64,000 nt of DNA, from NCBI RefSeq assembly GCF_017963645.1, contig NZ_JAGMWN010000007.1:62001-126000 (forward strand), in the 5' to 3' direction. A model generated the notes under the pieces. That model had not been told where the DNA came from. It saw only the letters and a program-made list of their open reading frames with translations, and did not search any database. Made by a program: the position numbers and the translations under genes. Positions within the stretch are counted from its first letter, which is position 1. Each line of letters starts with the position of its first letter. Shown here in pieces: positions 7,449-16,735 of the stretch. The DNA is from Marivibrio halodurans (GTDB lineage Bacteria > Pseudomonadota > Alphaproteobacteria > UBA8366 > Aestuariispiraceae).

Positions 7449-9197
7449 TCATCGCTCGCCCGGGGGGCTTCCATTCGTCTCGGATCGCCAAGCCGGCGCG
7501 ACGTCGGGCCGGCCCAGATGCCAGCCCTGCAGGAAATCCGCCCCCTCGCGTGTCAGGATGCGGGCGTCCTCCTCGCTCTCGATGCATTCCGCTACCGTCT
7601 TTAGGCCGAAGCCCTCCGCCAAACCCAACAATGTACGCACGAATAGCTGGTTATCCTGGTTGTGCGCGATATCGGTGACGAAGGCGCCGTCGATTTTCAC
7701 GACATCCACGGTCAGCGACTTCATGTGCCGGAAGGACGTGTAGCCGGAGCCGAAATCGTCGAGTGCCACCTTGCAGCCCAGGTCGCGCACAGTGCTGATG
7801 AACCGCGCGGTGACGTCGAAATCCTCCAGTGCCGCGGTCTCGGTGATCTCGATCGTCAGTCGCTCGGCAAGGCTTCGGCTGCTCTTGACCAGCCCCATGA
7901 GGGTCCGCATCCAGGATGGATCGATCACCGTCATGCTGGAGACATTGACCGCGAGCGCGATCTCCGGGTAGCGCCGCAAATCCGCGGCCGCCAGTTCCAG
8001 CGCGCGAAGGTCCAGCAGGCGGATCAGCCCCAGCTTCTCCAGAATCGGCACGAACTCTCCCGCCGAGCGGAGAGAACCCGCCTCGTCATACATGCGCAGC
8101 AGCGTTTCGTAGTAGCGCGTCTCGCGCGTGCGCGCGCACACGACCGGCTGATAGGCGAGCACGATGCGTCCCTCGTCGAGCGCCCGCAGCACATCCTCGC
8201 CGGTTTCGATGTTGCGGCGCTGGCGTTCCCTCTGCTCGGCCGACATCTCATAGGGCACGAAGCAGTTACGGCCTGCCGTCTTGGCATCCTGCAGGGCGCT
8301 CTCCGCGCCGGTCATCGCATCCTGGGCGGTACGGATGAAGCCGGGGATCGCCACCCCGCCGATCGAGACGGTCATGCGCAGCGGCCCGGCGGCGGTTTCC
8401 AGCGGTGCCGTCCGGAAACTTTCCAGGATCTTCTGCGCGGTTCGCGCCAGCCCGTCCGCATCGCATTGCGCCAGGACGATGCCGAATCGGTCGCCGCCGA
8501 TCCGTCCGATGATGTCGGTGACGCGCAGGCCGCGCTCGATCCGTTGTCCGGCGGCGATGATGGCCGCGTCGGCGGTTTCATGCCCATAGCCGTCGTTGAT
8601 CATCGACAACTTGTCGATACCGACGGCCAGATAGCCGCCGGAGACCCGGTAGCGATGATTGTAGGAGATGGCGTTCTGTAGCGCCTCGCGCAGGCGGGTC
8701 TTGTTGAGGTGGCCGGTCAGTTCGTCATAGTTGGCACGATGCTCCAGCAGGCTTTCCGCTTGCTTGCGCCGGGTGATCACGCGCAACGTGCCGGCAAGGC
8801 GCGCCGGCTCGCCTTCCGGCCCGTCCGCTTCGACCCGGCCACGGTCGTGAACCCAGATGAAGGACCCATCCTCGCGCCGGATCCGATATTCGCAGTCATA
8901 GGGCGCGCCGGTGGAGATGTGTTCGTTCAGGATCTTCAGCCGCCGGGCGAGATCCTCGGCATTAATACGCTCGTTGAAAGCCTCGCCGTCGGCGACGGAA
9001 CGCTCCGTGCCGGGACCGAAGATATCCACCAGATTACCGGCCCAATCGATACGGTCCTCGATCAGGTTCCAAATATAGGCAAGGTCGCCAGAGGCCGAAA
9101 GCGCGGCCCACAGAACGCCGGCGCCGCCCTCCCCGCGGCCGATTCCAGGATCGCTCTCGGCATTCGACGCCGCCATGGATCTATCATCCAACTTCAT
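7449..9197 (-). CDS. PAS-GGDEF-EAL cyclic-di-GMP protein
   Basis: A 582-residue cytoplasmic protein. ATG 9197 is chosen for its GAGAAGG site. A PAS domain occupies about residues 30-150 (YDCEYRIRREDGSFIWVHDRG), GGDEF about 160-315 and EAL about 330-575. The GGDEF signature is degenerate, GGDRF, losing the catalytic Glu, while the inhibitory site RVTD just before it is kept. The EAL signature is ETL, but the metal and substrate residues of active phosphodiesterases look complete: NVSS, ITET, DDFGSGY, VKIDG, AECIE and QGWHLGRP. It is therefore probably a c-di-GMP phosphodiesterase with an allosteric GGDEF half. No transmembrane segments. Its link to PHA or to the divergent hydroxylase genes is unknown. 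Confidence 0.9.
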   Translation of the reverse strand: MKLDDRSMAASNAESDPGIGRGEGGAGVLWAALSASGDLAYIWNLIEDRIDWAGNLVDIFGPGTERSVADGEAFNERINAEDLARRLKILNEHISTGAPYDCEYRIRREDGSFIWVHDRGRVEADGPEGEPARLAGTLRVITRRKQAESLLEHRANYDELTGHLNKTRLREALQNAISYNHRYRVSGGYLAVGIDKLSMINDGYGHETADAAIIAAGQRIERGLRVTDIIGRIGGDRFGIVLAQCDADGLARTAQKILESFRTAPLETAAGPLRMTVSIGGVAIPGFIRTAQDAMTGAESALQDAKTAGRNCFVPYEMSAEQRERQRRNIETGEDVLRALDEGRIVLAYQPVVCARTRETRYYETLLRMYDEAGSLRSAGEFVPILEKLGLIRLLDLRALELAAADLRRYPEIALAVNVSSMTVIDPSWMRTLMGLVKSSRSLAERLTIEITETAALEDFDVTARFISTVRDLGCKVALDDFGSGYTSFRHMKSLTVDVVKIDGAFVTDIAHNQDNQLFVRTLLGLAEGFGLKTVAECIESEEDARILTREGADFLQGWHLGRPDVAPAWRSETNGSPPGER

Positions 9198-9633
9198 CGC
9201 CTTCTCACCGTCCCCCCGGCGGGAAGCGCCCCTCCCAATCCGCGAACGGTATCGCCTGTCATCCATCGACCCGGATCACGAATTCACCAAATGAAACGTG
9301 AAAATGTCCAATTGTCATGCAAGCGCCCTCGAATTTAGCAAATACGTACGAAAGAAGCGACTGATCTTTCGAATGAAAATATCAAAGCACAGTTTGCGAA
9401 ACTTTTATTCCAATCATCAACCATAAGGCGAGTTCCTTGGGAGGGTGTGAGGGCGATCACGTGTATCCGGCGATATGCTCCCCGATGCCTCGGGAAGACC
9501 CCTTGTCGATCTTTATATTTTGCCGCAAACTCATACGTATACAAACAAATCCGTCAATTCGACGGGGCCCTTCCCGGGCGCTCTCGCCCTATCGGAGACG
9601 CCGGGAAACGGAACGGGGGACTGGCGGCCGGTC
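9198..9633. other. divergent 436-bp control region, AT-rich
   Basis: Between the GGDEF/EAL gene and the hydroxylase cluster. It is clearly more AT-rich than its neighbours from about 9290 to 9560. TACGTA occurs twice (9343-9348 and 9534-9539), the second inside CATACGTATAC. No gene is supported. It presumably carries the promoter of the molybdenum hydroxylase cluster; no regulator gene is adjacent. Confidence 0.5.
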
Positions 9634-10494
9634 ATGACGGCGACATCCTATCTTCGGCCGAGGGATCTGACGGCGGCGCTCGACGCGCTGGCGGGCGCTC
9701 CGATGACCGTTCTCTCCGGTGGGACCGACCATTTCCCGGCTCGGGTCGGTCCGCGCCCGCCCGAGGCGGTGCTGGATATCGGTGGGATCGACGCCTTGCG
9801 CGGGATCGAGGAAACGGTGGCTGGGCACCGTCTCGGCGCGCGCACTACCTGGATGGATGTGATCGAGGCTGATTTGCCCCCTCATTTTGATGCGTTGAAG
9901 CAGGCCGCCCGGGAAGTCGGCGGCATGCAGATCCAGAATCGCGGGACGCTGGGCGGCAATCTCTGCAATGCGTCGCCGGCCGCCGATGGGACGCCTTGTC
10001 TGCTGGCGGCGGATGCCATGGTCGTCCTGGCGAGCGCGCGGGGCGAACGCCGCCTGCCGCTTGCCGATTTCCAGGCGGGTTATCGCGCGACGGCTAGACG
10101 GCCGGATGAATTGCTCACCGCGATCGAGGTGCCGAAGCCGGCCGTCGGTTCCGCGCGAAGCTGTTTCCTGAAGCTCGGCGCGCGGCATTATCTCGTGATC
10201 TCGATCGCCATGGTGGCCGCGACATTGGAAGTGACGCCGGACGGCACCGTCGCGGCGGCGCGCATCGCCGTGGGCGCTTGTTCGGCGACGGCGCGCCGTC
10301 TGCCGGCGCTGGAGGCTGCGCTGGCGGGGCGGCCCGTCGCGCCGGGGCTGGGGGGCGTCGTCGTGCCGGACTATTTGGACGACCTGTCCCCGATCGACGA
10401 TGTGCGGGCGAGCGCGGATTACCGCCGCCATGCGGCGGGCGTGCTGATCGCCCGCGCGCTGGAATGCCTGGCGACCGCCGGGAAGGGTGCTTGA
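9634..10494 (+). CDS. molybdenum hydroxylase FAD-binding (medium) subunit
   Basis: A 286-residue CoxM/XdhB-type subunit that passes electrons from the FeS centres to FAD. The FAD-binding loops are visible: TVLSGGTDHFPAR (residues ~27-40) and NRGTLGGNLCNASPAADGTPCLLAADA (~95-120), the latter matching the IGGNxxxxSPxxD consensus. The C-terminal CO-dehydrogenase flavoprotein domain follows (KLGARHYLVISIAMVAATL...RIAVGACSATARRLPALE). The ATG at 9634 starts the family-like sequence MTATSYLRPRDLTAALD; the frame is open 53 codons upstream but that part is unlike the family. It is separated from the fused FeS/Mo subunit gene by 3 bases and must be its partner. Confidence 0.9.
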   Translation: MTATSYLRPRDLTAALDALAGAPMTVLSGGTDHFPARVGPRPPEAVLDIGGIDALRGIEETVAGHRLGARTTWMDVIEADLPPHFDALKQAAREVGGMQIQNRGTLGGNLCNASPAADGTPCLLAADAMVVLASARGERRLPLADFQAGYRATARRPDELLTAIEVPKPAVGSARSCFLKLGARHYLVISIAMVAATLEVTPDGTVAAARIAVGACSATARRLPALEAALAGRPVAPGLGGVVVPDYLDDLSPIDDVRASADYRRHAAGVLIARALECLATAGKGA

Positions 10495-10497
10495 ACC

Positions 10498-13317
10498 ATG
10501 GCCGAAACGCTGAACGGATCGCCAAAGGATCGGCGCGCGGAGATGGAAACGAACGGTTTCCTCGGTCTCATCGTGAATGGTGTGGCCCATCGCCTGGATG
10601 TGCCGCCGGGCAAGCGCCTGACGCGGGTGCTGCGGGAGGATCTGGGCCTGACCGGCACGAAGGTCGGATGCGATGCGGGCGATTGCGGGGCCTGTACCGT
10701 GCTACTCGACGACCGGCAGGTCTGCGCCTGCCTGGTGCCCGTGGGCCAGGCCGAGGGGCGGTCGGTCCGCACGGTCGAGGGGCTGGCGGACGGTGCGCGC
10801 CTGAACCGCCTGCAGGAAGCCTTTTGGAAGCACGGCGCCGCGCAGTGCGGCATCTGCACGCCCGGCATGCTGATGGCGGGCATGGAATTGCTGGAGCGGA
10901 CCGCGCGCCCGACGCGCGATCAGGCCATGGATGCGCTGGGCGGCGTGCTCTGTCGCTGCACCGGCTATCAAAAGATCGTGGAGGCAATGCTGGATGCGGC
11001 CGGAAACGGCCCCGCCCCGCCGGTGGATACGCTCCCCGACGGGGGAATGGGCGCGCGGGTGGCGCGGCTCGACGGGCGGGCGAAGCTCGACGGGACGGAA
11101 CGCTACGGCGCCGATCACTGGCCGGCGGATTGCCTGCATCTGCGCGTCGTGCGCAGCCCATATGCCCACGCCACCTTCGAGATCGGCGACCTCGCCCCCG
11201 TTCATGCCCGTTTCCCGGGGCTGCACCGCATCCTGACGGCGAAGGATATTCCGGGCGTCAACGGCTTCGGCATCTATCCCGACATAAAGGACCAGCCGGT
11301 GCTGGCGCCGGGCCGGGTGCTCTATCGCGGCGACGCGGTGCTGGCTCTCCTCGGCGATCGGGAGACGATCGACGGGCTGACCGACGAGGACCTGCCGATC
11401 ACTTGGACGGAAAAGCCGGCGGTTCTCGATATCGATACCGCGCTTGATCCGGCCTCGCCGCCGCTTCACGACCGGTTGACGGAGCATAACGTCCTGATCC
11501 GCGGCCGAGTCCGCGCCGGCGAGGCGGAGGAGGCGCTGGGGATCTGCGCGGCCGCCGCCGATACCCGGTTCGATACCCCCTTCGTCGAGCATGGCTATAT
11601 CGAGCCCGAGGCCGGCTATGCCGTGCGGGTCGGTGATCGTGTCCATGTCTATGCCTGCACCCAGGCCCCCTATATGGATTTGGACGAGGTGGCGAACGTC
11701 CTCGGCTTCGACAAGGGGCGCGTGCGCATCGTACCGACCGCTTGCGGCGGCGGCTTCGGCGGCAAGCTCGACGTTTCCCTGCAACCGATCCTGGCGGTCG
11801 CGGCATGGCTGACCGATCGTCCCGTACGCTATGTCTATGATCGGCCGGAATCGATGCGCGCCAGCACCAAGCGTCACCCGGCCCGGATCGACGCGCGTCT
11901 CGGCGCGGACGCCGACGGGCGGCTCAAGGCGCTGCGCCTGCACGCGGATTTCGATACGGGCGCCTATGCCTCCTGGGGGCCGACCGTGGCGGGGCGTGTC
12001 CCGGTCCATGCGACCGGGCCCTATCGGGTGGAGAATGTCCTGGCCACCAGCGCCGCGATTCATACCAACCAATGCCCGTCCGGCGCCTTCCGGGGCTTCG
12101 GCGTGCCGCAATCCGCGTTGGCCACGGAAGGGTTGATGGATGATCTGGCCGCGCGTCTGGGGATCGATCCTCTCGAATTTCGGCTACGCAACGCGCTGAG
12201 GCCGGGCGACCGAACGGCGACGGGACAGGTGCTGGAGCGTTCCGTCGGCATGGCCGCTTGCCTGGAGGCGGTGGCACCGCGCTGGAAGGATTGGCGCGCC
12301 GATGCGCAGGCCGCGAATGCGGCTGCGCGGGTCGCGGGTTCTCCCATGCGGCGGGGCGTCGGCGTTGGTTGCATGTGGTACGGGTGCGGCAACACCTCGA
12401 TGTCGAACCCTTCCCATATGCGGGTGACGGTGGACGCGGCCGGGCGCGTTACCCTCTATAACGGTGCGGTCGATATCGGCCAGGGCACCTATACGATCAT
12501 GCCGCAGGTCTGTGCCGAGACGTTGGGCGTGCCCGTTTCCACGCTGGCCCAGGTGACCGGGGATACCGACGCGACGCTGGATGCCGGCAAGACCTCCGCC
12601 TCGCGTCAGACCTTCGTCTCCGGCCGCGCGGTCAAGGAGGCGAGCCTCGCGCTGCTGGCGGAAATCCGGCGGCGCGCCAATGCCGGACCGGCGGCCGTCA
12701 TCCGGTTCGAGGAAGGCGCGATCCTGGCCGTCGAGGACGGGGTGGAGAAGCGCATCGATCTGTCCGGCCTGCCGGTGGGCGCGGACGGCGCGGTGCTGGA
12801 AGGGATCGCCAGTTTCGATCCGCCGACCACGCCGCTCGACGCGGATGGGCAGGGCACGCCCTATGCCACATACGGCTTCGCGGCCCAGATCGCGGAGGTG
12901 GTCGTCGATATCGACCTCGGCACCGTGAAGCCTTTGCGTATTCTGGCCGCCCACGATGTCGGCCGCGCGGTCAATCCGACCATGGTGGAGGGACAGATCC
13001 ACGGCGGGGTGGCGCAGGGCCTCGGTCTCGCGCTGATGGAGGAATATCTGCCGGGCCGGACGGAGAACCTGCACGACTATCTGATCCCCACCTTCGGCGA
13101 TATGCCGGAGATCGAATGCCTGTTGATCGAGGACGAGGAGCCCGAGGGCCCCTATGGCGCCAAGGGCATCGGAGAGCCCGCGCTGGTCCCGACCGCGCCG
13201 GCGATCCTGGGCGCGATCCGGCATGCGACGGGGGCGGTGGTCCGCCGGGTACCCGCCCTGCCGCACAGGGTGCTGACGGCGATCCGGGAAGCGGACGCGG
13301 AGGCCGCATCGCGATGA
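10498..13317 (+). CDS. fused [2Fe-2S]/molybdopterin subunit of a xanthine dehydrogenase-family hydroxylase
   Basis: A 939-residue fusion of the usual small and large subunits. Residues ~20-95 are a plant-type ferredoxin (CDAGDCGACTVLLDD...CAC); ~100-175 the [2Fe-2S]-binding domain (CGICTPGM...CRCTGY). The Mo part follows: Ald_Xan_dh domain ~195-300, then CGGGFGGK, the GAFRGFGVPQ substrate loop and the catalytic Glu in GIGEPALVPTAPAI near the end. Such enzymes hydroxylate N-heterocycles or aldehydes using water. The fused order FeS-Mo resembles aldehyde oxidoreductase (Mop) and nicotinate-type hydroxylases, but here FAD is on a separate subunit. It overlaps the next gene by ATGA. Context suggests an N-heterocyclic substrate; this is inference. 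Confidence 0.9.
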   Translation: MAETLNGSPKDRRAEMETNGFLGLIVNGVAHRLDVPPGKRLTRVLREDLGLTGTKVGCDAGDCGACTVLLDDRQVCACLVPVGQAEGRSVRTVEGLADGARLNRLQEAFWKHGAAQCGICTPGMLMAGMELLERTARPTRDQAMDALGGVLCRCTGYQKIVEAMLDAAGNGPAPPVDTLPDGGMGARVARLDGRAKLDGTERYGADHWPADCLHLRVVRSPYAHATFEIGDLAPVHARFPGLHRILTAKDIPGVNGFGIYPDIKDQPVLAPGRVLYRGDAVLALLGDRETIDGLTDEDLPITWTEKPAVLDIDTALDPASPPLHDRLTEHNVLIRGRVRAGEAEEALGICAAAADTRFDTPFVEHGYIEPEAGYAVRVGDRVHVYACTQAPYMDLDEVANVLGFDKGRVRIVPTACGGGFGGKLDVSLQPILAVAAWLTDRPVRYVYDRPESMRASTKRHPARIDARLGADADGRLKALRLHADFDTGAYASWGPTVAGRVPVHATGPYRVENVLATSAAIHTNQCPSGAFRGFGVPQSALATEGLMDDLAARLGIDPLEFRLRNALRPGDRTATGQVLERSVGMAACLEAVAPRWKDWRADAQAANAAARVAGSPMRRGVGVGCMWYGCGNTSMSNPSHMRVTVDAAGRVTLYNGAVDIGQGTYTIMPQVCAETLGVPVSTLAQVTGDTDATLDAGKTSASRQTFVSGRAVKEASLALLAEIRRRANAGPAAVIRFEEGAILAVEDGVEKRIDLSGLPVGADGAVLEGIASFDPPTTPLDADGQGTPYATYGFAAQIAEVVVDIDLGTVKPLRILAAHDVGRAVNPTMVEGQIHGGVAQGLGLALMEEYLPGRTENLHDYLIPTFGDMPEIECLLIEDEEPEGPYGAKGIGEPALVPTAPAILGAIRHATGAVVRRVPALPHRVLTAIREADAEAASR

Positions 13318-14864
13318 CCGAAACCCGGCGGGATACCTCCGGCGCCGAACCGGCCGTAACCGCGTCGCGGGACGAACGGGGAAACGGCGCGGAAGGCGGG
13401 ATCGTGCGCTGCGACGCTTGCCCGGTGCTCTGCCGCATCCGGGAAGGGCGGACCGGTGCCTGCGACCGCTATGCCAATGTCGGCGGGCGGCTGTCGCGGA
13501 CCGATCCGCTGGTGATGCTGCGCCGCGCGGAAGACCGGGCGGATGGCGGCGTCGTTCCTTTCCTGAAAGACGGTAATGGCGCCGAGGGCAGGGTCTGGCG
13601 GGGCGAGATCGCGGGCGATGCCCCGGTTTTCGTCACCGGCATCGGGTCCACCACCACCTATCCCGATTACAAACCGGCGCCCTTCATCGTCTCCAGCAAA
13701 TGGCGGGGGGTGGATACGGTCACCGTCGTGACGGAGGGGATTTTCAGCTATTGCTCCCTCAAGGTGAAGATAGACACCGACCGTCACATCGGCCCGGAGC
13801 AGGCGACCGTGCGCGTCGACGGCGAACCCATCGGCCATGTCATGACGGCGGAATACGGCTCCCAGATGCTCTCGCTCGGCGGGGTGCGGCACCTGACCGG
13901 CGGCGGTAAGAAGGAAGGGGTCGTCACCTGCCGCGCGATGCTGGATCTGTGCAACAAGGCGGCGGTGGAGATGACCATCGACGACGGCGCCACGCTGACC
14001 GTCCAGGCCGGCGCCGCGCCGGTCATCGACGGTGAGCGGGAGGCGCGCATGCGCGTCGGCTGCGGGTCCGCCACGATCGGCATCTTCGCCCAGCAATGGC
14101 ACGGCCACGCGGACGAGGTGATCGTGGTCGACGACCACATCACCGGCGTGCTGACGGAACATCAGGCGGGGGCCTATCTCGATATGAAACCCGCCGGTAT
14201 CCGCGTGCGCGGGCGCAAATCGACGCCCGGACGCTATTTCCAGGTGGCGGCCCCCGGCGGCGGCTGGGGCGGCACGGATATCACCGATCCGTTGTCCATT
14301 ATAGAGAAGATCGATCCGGAAAAGGCCTGGCCGGGGCTGCGCCTTTTCATGGTCAGCACGACGGGGGAGGATTCGCTCTATTGCGTGCTGGACGAGGATC
14401 TGAAGCCGATACCGGCGGAAATGCCGGCGGCGCTGGTCAAGGTCGTCGACCGCATCGCGGAGAATTGCGAGCCCGCGCTCTGCTCCGTCCTGTTCATGGG
14501 CGGGGCGGGGGGCAGCCTGCGCGCCGGCGTCACGGAGAACCCGGTGCGCCTGACGCGTTCGGTCCGCGATCTCTTCACGCGGGTGACACTGGGCGGCGCG
14601 CCGGCCTATGTCTGGCCCGGTGGCGGCATAACGGTGATGGCGGACGTGACCCGCGTGCCGGACGGTGGTTTCGGCTCGGTCCCCACGCCCGCGCTCGTCG
14701 CGCCGATCGAGTTCACCATGAGCCGCGCGGATTATTTGGCGCTTGGGGGGCACGCGGGCGCGATTCGCGATCTTGCCGATCTGGAGGCGCCGGATGGGCA
14801 CCGGCTGCTTCAGCAGGAGGCGGACAATCCCTGGCCGCTGGACCCGTTATCGGAAAGCGCCTAA
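13314..14864 (+). CDS. 6-hydroxynicotinate reductase-like FeS protein
   Basis: A 516-residue protein starting at the ATGA overlap with the hydroxylase gene. The N-terminal Cys cluster CDACPVLCRIREGRTGACDRY (C-x2-C-x3-C-x8-C) should hold an FeS cluster; no nucleotide-binding Rossmann signature is evident. GGGWGGTDITDPLSIIEKIDPEKAWPGLRLFMVSTTGE and the Gly-rich FMGGAGGSLRAGVTENPVRLT are strongly conserved-looking blocks. I recognise the family as that of the 6-hydroxynicotinate reductase of anaerobic nicotinate fermentation, where a hydroxylated pyridine is reduced by ferredoxin. The neighbouring molybdenum hydroxylase would supply the hydroxylated ring, a parallel to nicotinate fermentation. 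Substrate here is not proven. Confidence 0.7.
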   Translation: MTETRRDTSGAEPAVTASRDERGNGAEGGIVRCDACPVLCRIREGRTGACDRYANVGGRLSRTDPLVMLRRAEDRADGGVVPFLKDGNGAEGRVWRGEIAGDAPVFVTGIGSTTTYPDYKPAPFIVSSKWRGVDTVTVVTEGIFSYCSLKVKIDTDRHIGPEQATVRVDGEPIGHVMTAEYGSQMLSLGGVRHLTGGGKKEGVVTCRAMLDLCNKAAVEMTIDDGATLTVQAGAAPVIDGEREARMRVGCGSATIGIFAQQWHGHADEVIVVDDHITGVLTEHQAGAYLDMKPAGIRVRGRKSTPGRYFQVAAPGGGWGGTDITDPLSIIEKIDPEKAWPGLRLFMVSTTGEDSLYCVLDEDLKPIPAEMPAALVKVVDRIAENCEPALCSVLFMGGAGGSLRAGVTENPVRLTRSVRDLFTRVTLGGAPAYVWPGGGITVMADVTRVPDGGFGSVPTPALVAPIEFTMSRADYLALGGHAGAIRDLADLEAPDGHRLLQQEADNPWPLDPLSESA

Positions 14865-14893
14865 CTAAAAGGTCGAGAGGGAGACTGCCGTCC

Positions 14894-15757
14894 ATGTTGG
14901 ATCCGCTGATCGTCAGCCTGCCGGACGGGCGGCGCCATTTATGTCATGGCCCGATCGATCTCGTCATCGAGGCCTGGGGCGCGCCGGAGGAGGTCGCCGC
15001 CGCCCACGCGCAGGCGGAGGCGTGCTTTCCGACGCTCCTGCCTCGCCTCGCGGAGGAACTGGCGCTTCTGCGCCGACCCGTGGGAGAAAATCCGACGGGG
15101 CCCGTTGCGCAACGCATGCGCTGGGCGTGCCTGCCTTTTAGCGACCAAGAATTCATCACGCCGATGGCCGCGGTCGCCGGGGCGGTGGCGGACGAGGTGC
15201 TCACCGTCATGCTCGATCAACGACGCCTTGAGAAGGTCGTCGTGAATAACGGCGGGGATATCGCCTTTTACCTCGACCCCGGGGCACGGTTCTCGGCGGA
15301 ACTCATCGCCAATGACGAAACGCTGGAAGTCGCCGGCCGGATCGAGGTGACATCGGATCAGCGCGGACGGGGGCTGGCCACCAGCGGTCGCGGGGGGCGC
15401 TCCCTCTCGCTCGGTATCGCGGACGCGGTCACTGTCCTGGCGGATACGGCCGCCGCCGCGGATGCGGCCGCGACGCTGATCGCCAATGCCGTCGATTGCA
15501 CGTCGTCGGCGATCCGCCGTGTGCCGGCCAGCAGTCTCGACCCCGATAGCGATCTCGGCGATTTGCTGACGGTTGTTCGGGTCGGACCTCTGCGCACGGA
15601 GGAGGTCGATCGCGCGCTCGCCGGTGGCGTCGCGCGGGCCGAGCTTTTCAAGGCCCAGGGGTTGATCGAGGCCGCCGTGCTCAGCCTGCGGGGTGAGCGT
15701 CGCCTCGTCGGCGCTGGTCCCCTTTCCATCGAGCCTGCCGGGAGTCTCACCGTATGA
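14894..15757 (+). CDS. UPF0280 (ApbE-like) family protein
   Basis: A 287-residue protein with the UPF0280 look: ALLRRPVGENPTGPVAQRMRWACLPF, then FITPMAAVAGAVADEVL, VVVNNGGDIAFYL and GLATSGRGGRSLSLGIADAVTVLA, DAAATLIANAVD. The FITPMAAVAGAVAD and NNGGD blocks resemble ApbE flavin transferases (the fold relation is known), although the ApbE metal-site residues are not all obvious. A possible role is FMN or cofactor insertion into the adjacent reductase; this is inference. The start has GAGAGGGAGA upstream. It ends in an ATGA overlap with the next gene, tying it to the hydroxylase-reductase operon. Confidence 0.75.
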   Translation: MLDPLIVSLPDGRRHLCHGPIDLVIEAWGAPEEVAAAHAQAEACFPTLLPRLAEELALLRRPVGENPTGPVAQRMRWACLPFSDQEFITPMAAVAGAVADEVLTVMLDQRRLEKVVVNNGGDIAFYLDPGARFSAELIANDETLEVAGRIEVTSDQRGRGLATSGRGGRSLSLGIADAVTVLADTAAAADAAATLIANAVDCTSSAIRRVPASSLDPDSDLGDLLTVVRVGPLRTEEVDRALAGGVARAELFKAQGLIEAAVLSLRGERRLVGAGPLSIEPAGSLTV

Positions 15758-16347
15758 GCGACGTCGCGACGATCCAAATCCGCAAGCTGATTACCCATGT
15801 GGAGGAGATCCGGCACGAATTCGGCCCCGTCCCGGAACGTCCGGTCCATGTCGGGTGGGCGGCCGCGGTGATCGCCAATCCCTTCGCCGGTGGATACGCC
15901 CCCGATATCGAGGGGTTCATGGAGGATCTGAAGCCGCTCGGCGACGAGATGGCGGATCGTCTCCTCAAGGCCATGGGCGGTGAGGCGAAGGCGATCGAGG
16001 CCTATGGCAAGGGCGCCATCGTCGGCGTCGACGGGGAGTTGGAGCATGGCGCGCTCTGGCATGTGCCGGGGGGCTATGCCATGCGCCGGCTGCTGGGGGA
16101 GGCGCTGGCCATCGTGCCGTCCTCCAAGAAGGTGGCGGCGACGGGGGCTGGGCTCGACGTGCCGCTCGGCCATATCGACGCGGCCTATGTGCGCAGCCAC
16201 TTCTCCGCGATCGAGGTGCGGGTGGCCGATGCGCCGCGCCCCTCGGAGATCCTCTATGCCATCGCCATGGCCGATGGTGGGCGCATCCATGCGCGTGTCG
16301 GCGGCTTGACGCAGTCCGGGATATCGAAGCGCGACGGCCTTCGCTGA
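15754..16347 (+). CDS. PF06684 (DUF1185, 'amino acid synthesis') family protein
   Basis: A 197-residue protein overlapping the UPF0280 gene by 4 bases. It shows the PF06684 blocks: RKLITHVEEIRHEFG, AAVIANPFAGGYAPDIEGFMEDLKPLG, GKGAIVGVDGELEHGALWHVPGGYAMR, KKVAATGAGLDVPLGHIDAAYVRSHF and the C-terminal EILYAIAMADGGRIHARVGGL. The family is small, cytosolic and of unknown reaction despite its database name. Co-location with 6-hydroxynicotinate reductase-like and UPF0280 genes recurs in my knowledge of such clusters, which points to a step after ring reduction such as a hydrolysis or isomerisation; that is inference. Confidence 0.75.
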   Translation: MSDVATIQIRKLITHVEEIRHEFGPVPERPVHVGWAAAVIANPFAGGYAPDIEGFMEDLKPLGDEMADRLLKAMGGEAKAIEAYGKGAIVGVDGELEHGALWHVPGGYAMRRLLGEALAIVPSSKKVAATGAGLDVPLGHIDAAYVRSHFSAIEVRVADAPRPSEILYAIAMADGGRIHARVGGLTQSGISKRDGLR

Positions 16348-16735
16348 CCAGGGGTTCGCTTATCCGGCCGGACCGGGCGCGTGGTCTTGGGGGGCGTGGG
16401 GCCCGGCCTGGGGGAGGACCTCCCGCCCGGGGCGCGCGGTCGGCTGAACGGGCGGCGGCCGTCGCCGGGACATCGTGAGGGGGGCGATGCACCGACTTGG
16501 GGTTGGACCACCGCCCGCCCGGCGCGACATTCGCGCGCCCCGGGGAACGGGATTGGTCCCAGAATGGCGGCGCCCCATGGCGCTCAAAGGGCGCGAATGC
16601 GGCAGTTCCGTGGCGTGTCGCGAATTCGGGACGATTTTGGCTGGGCGGGGTTTACACCGTCAGGCCCGTGCCCACCTGTCCCGGTAACGGACGACGCGGA
16701 CGAAACCGCTCGGATGACTAAGGAGTTACCGGACA
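16348..16735. other. 388-bp intergenic region, no gene supported
   Basis: Very GC-rich. A short hairpin GGGAG-GAC-CTCCC lies at 16412-16424, 65 bp after the preceding stop, and could end transcription of the hydroxylase operon. The rest shows no convincing gene or symmetric site. The promoter of the DJ-1/PfpI gene must lie in the right half. Confidence 0.4.
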
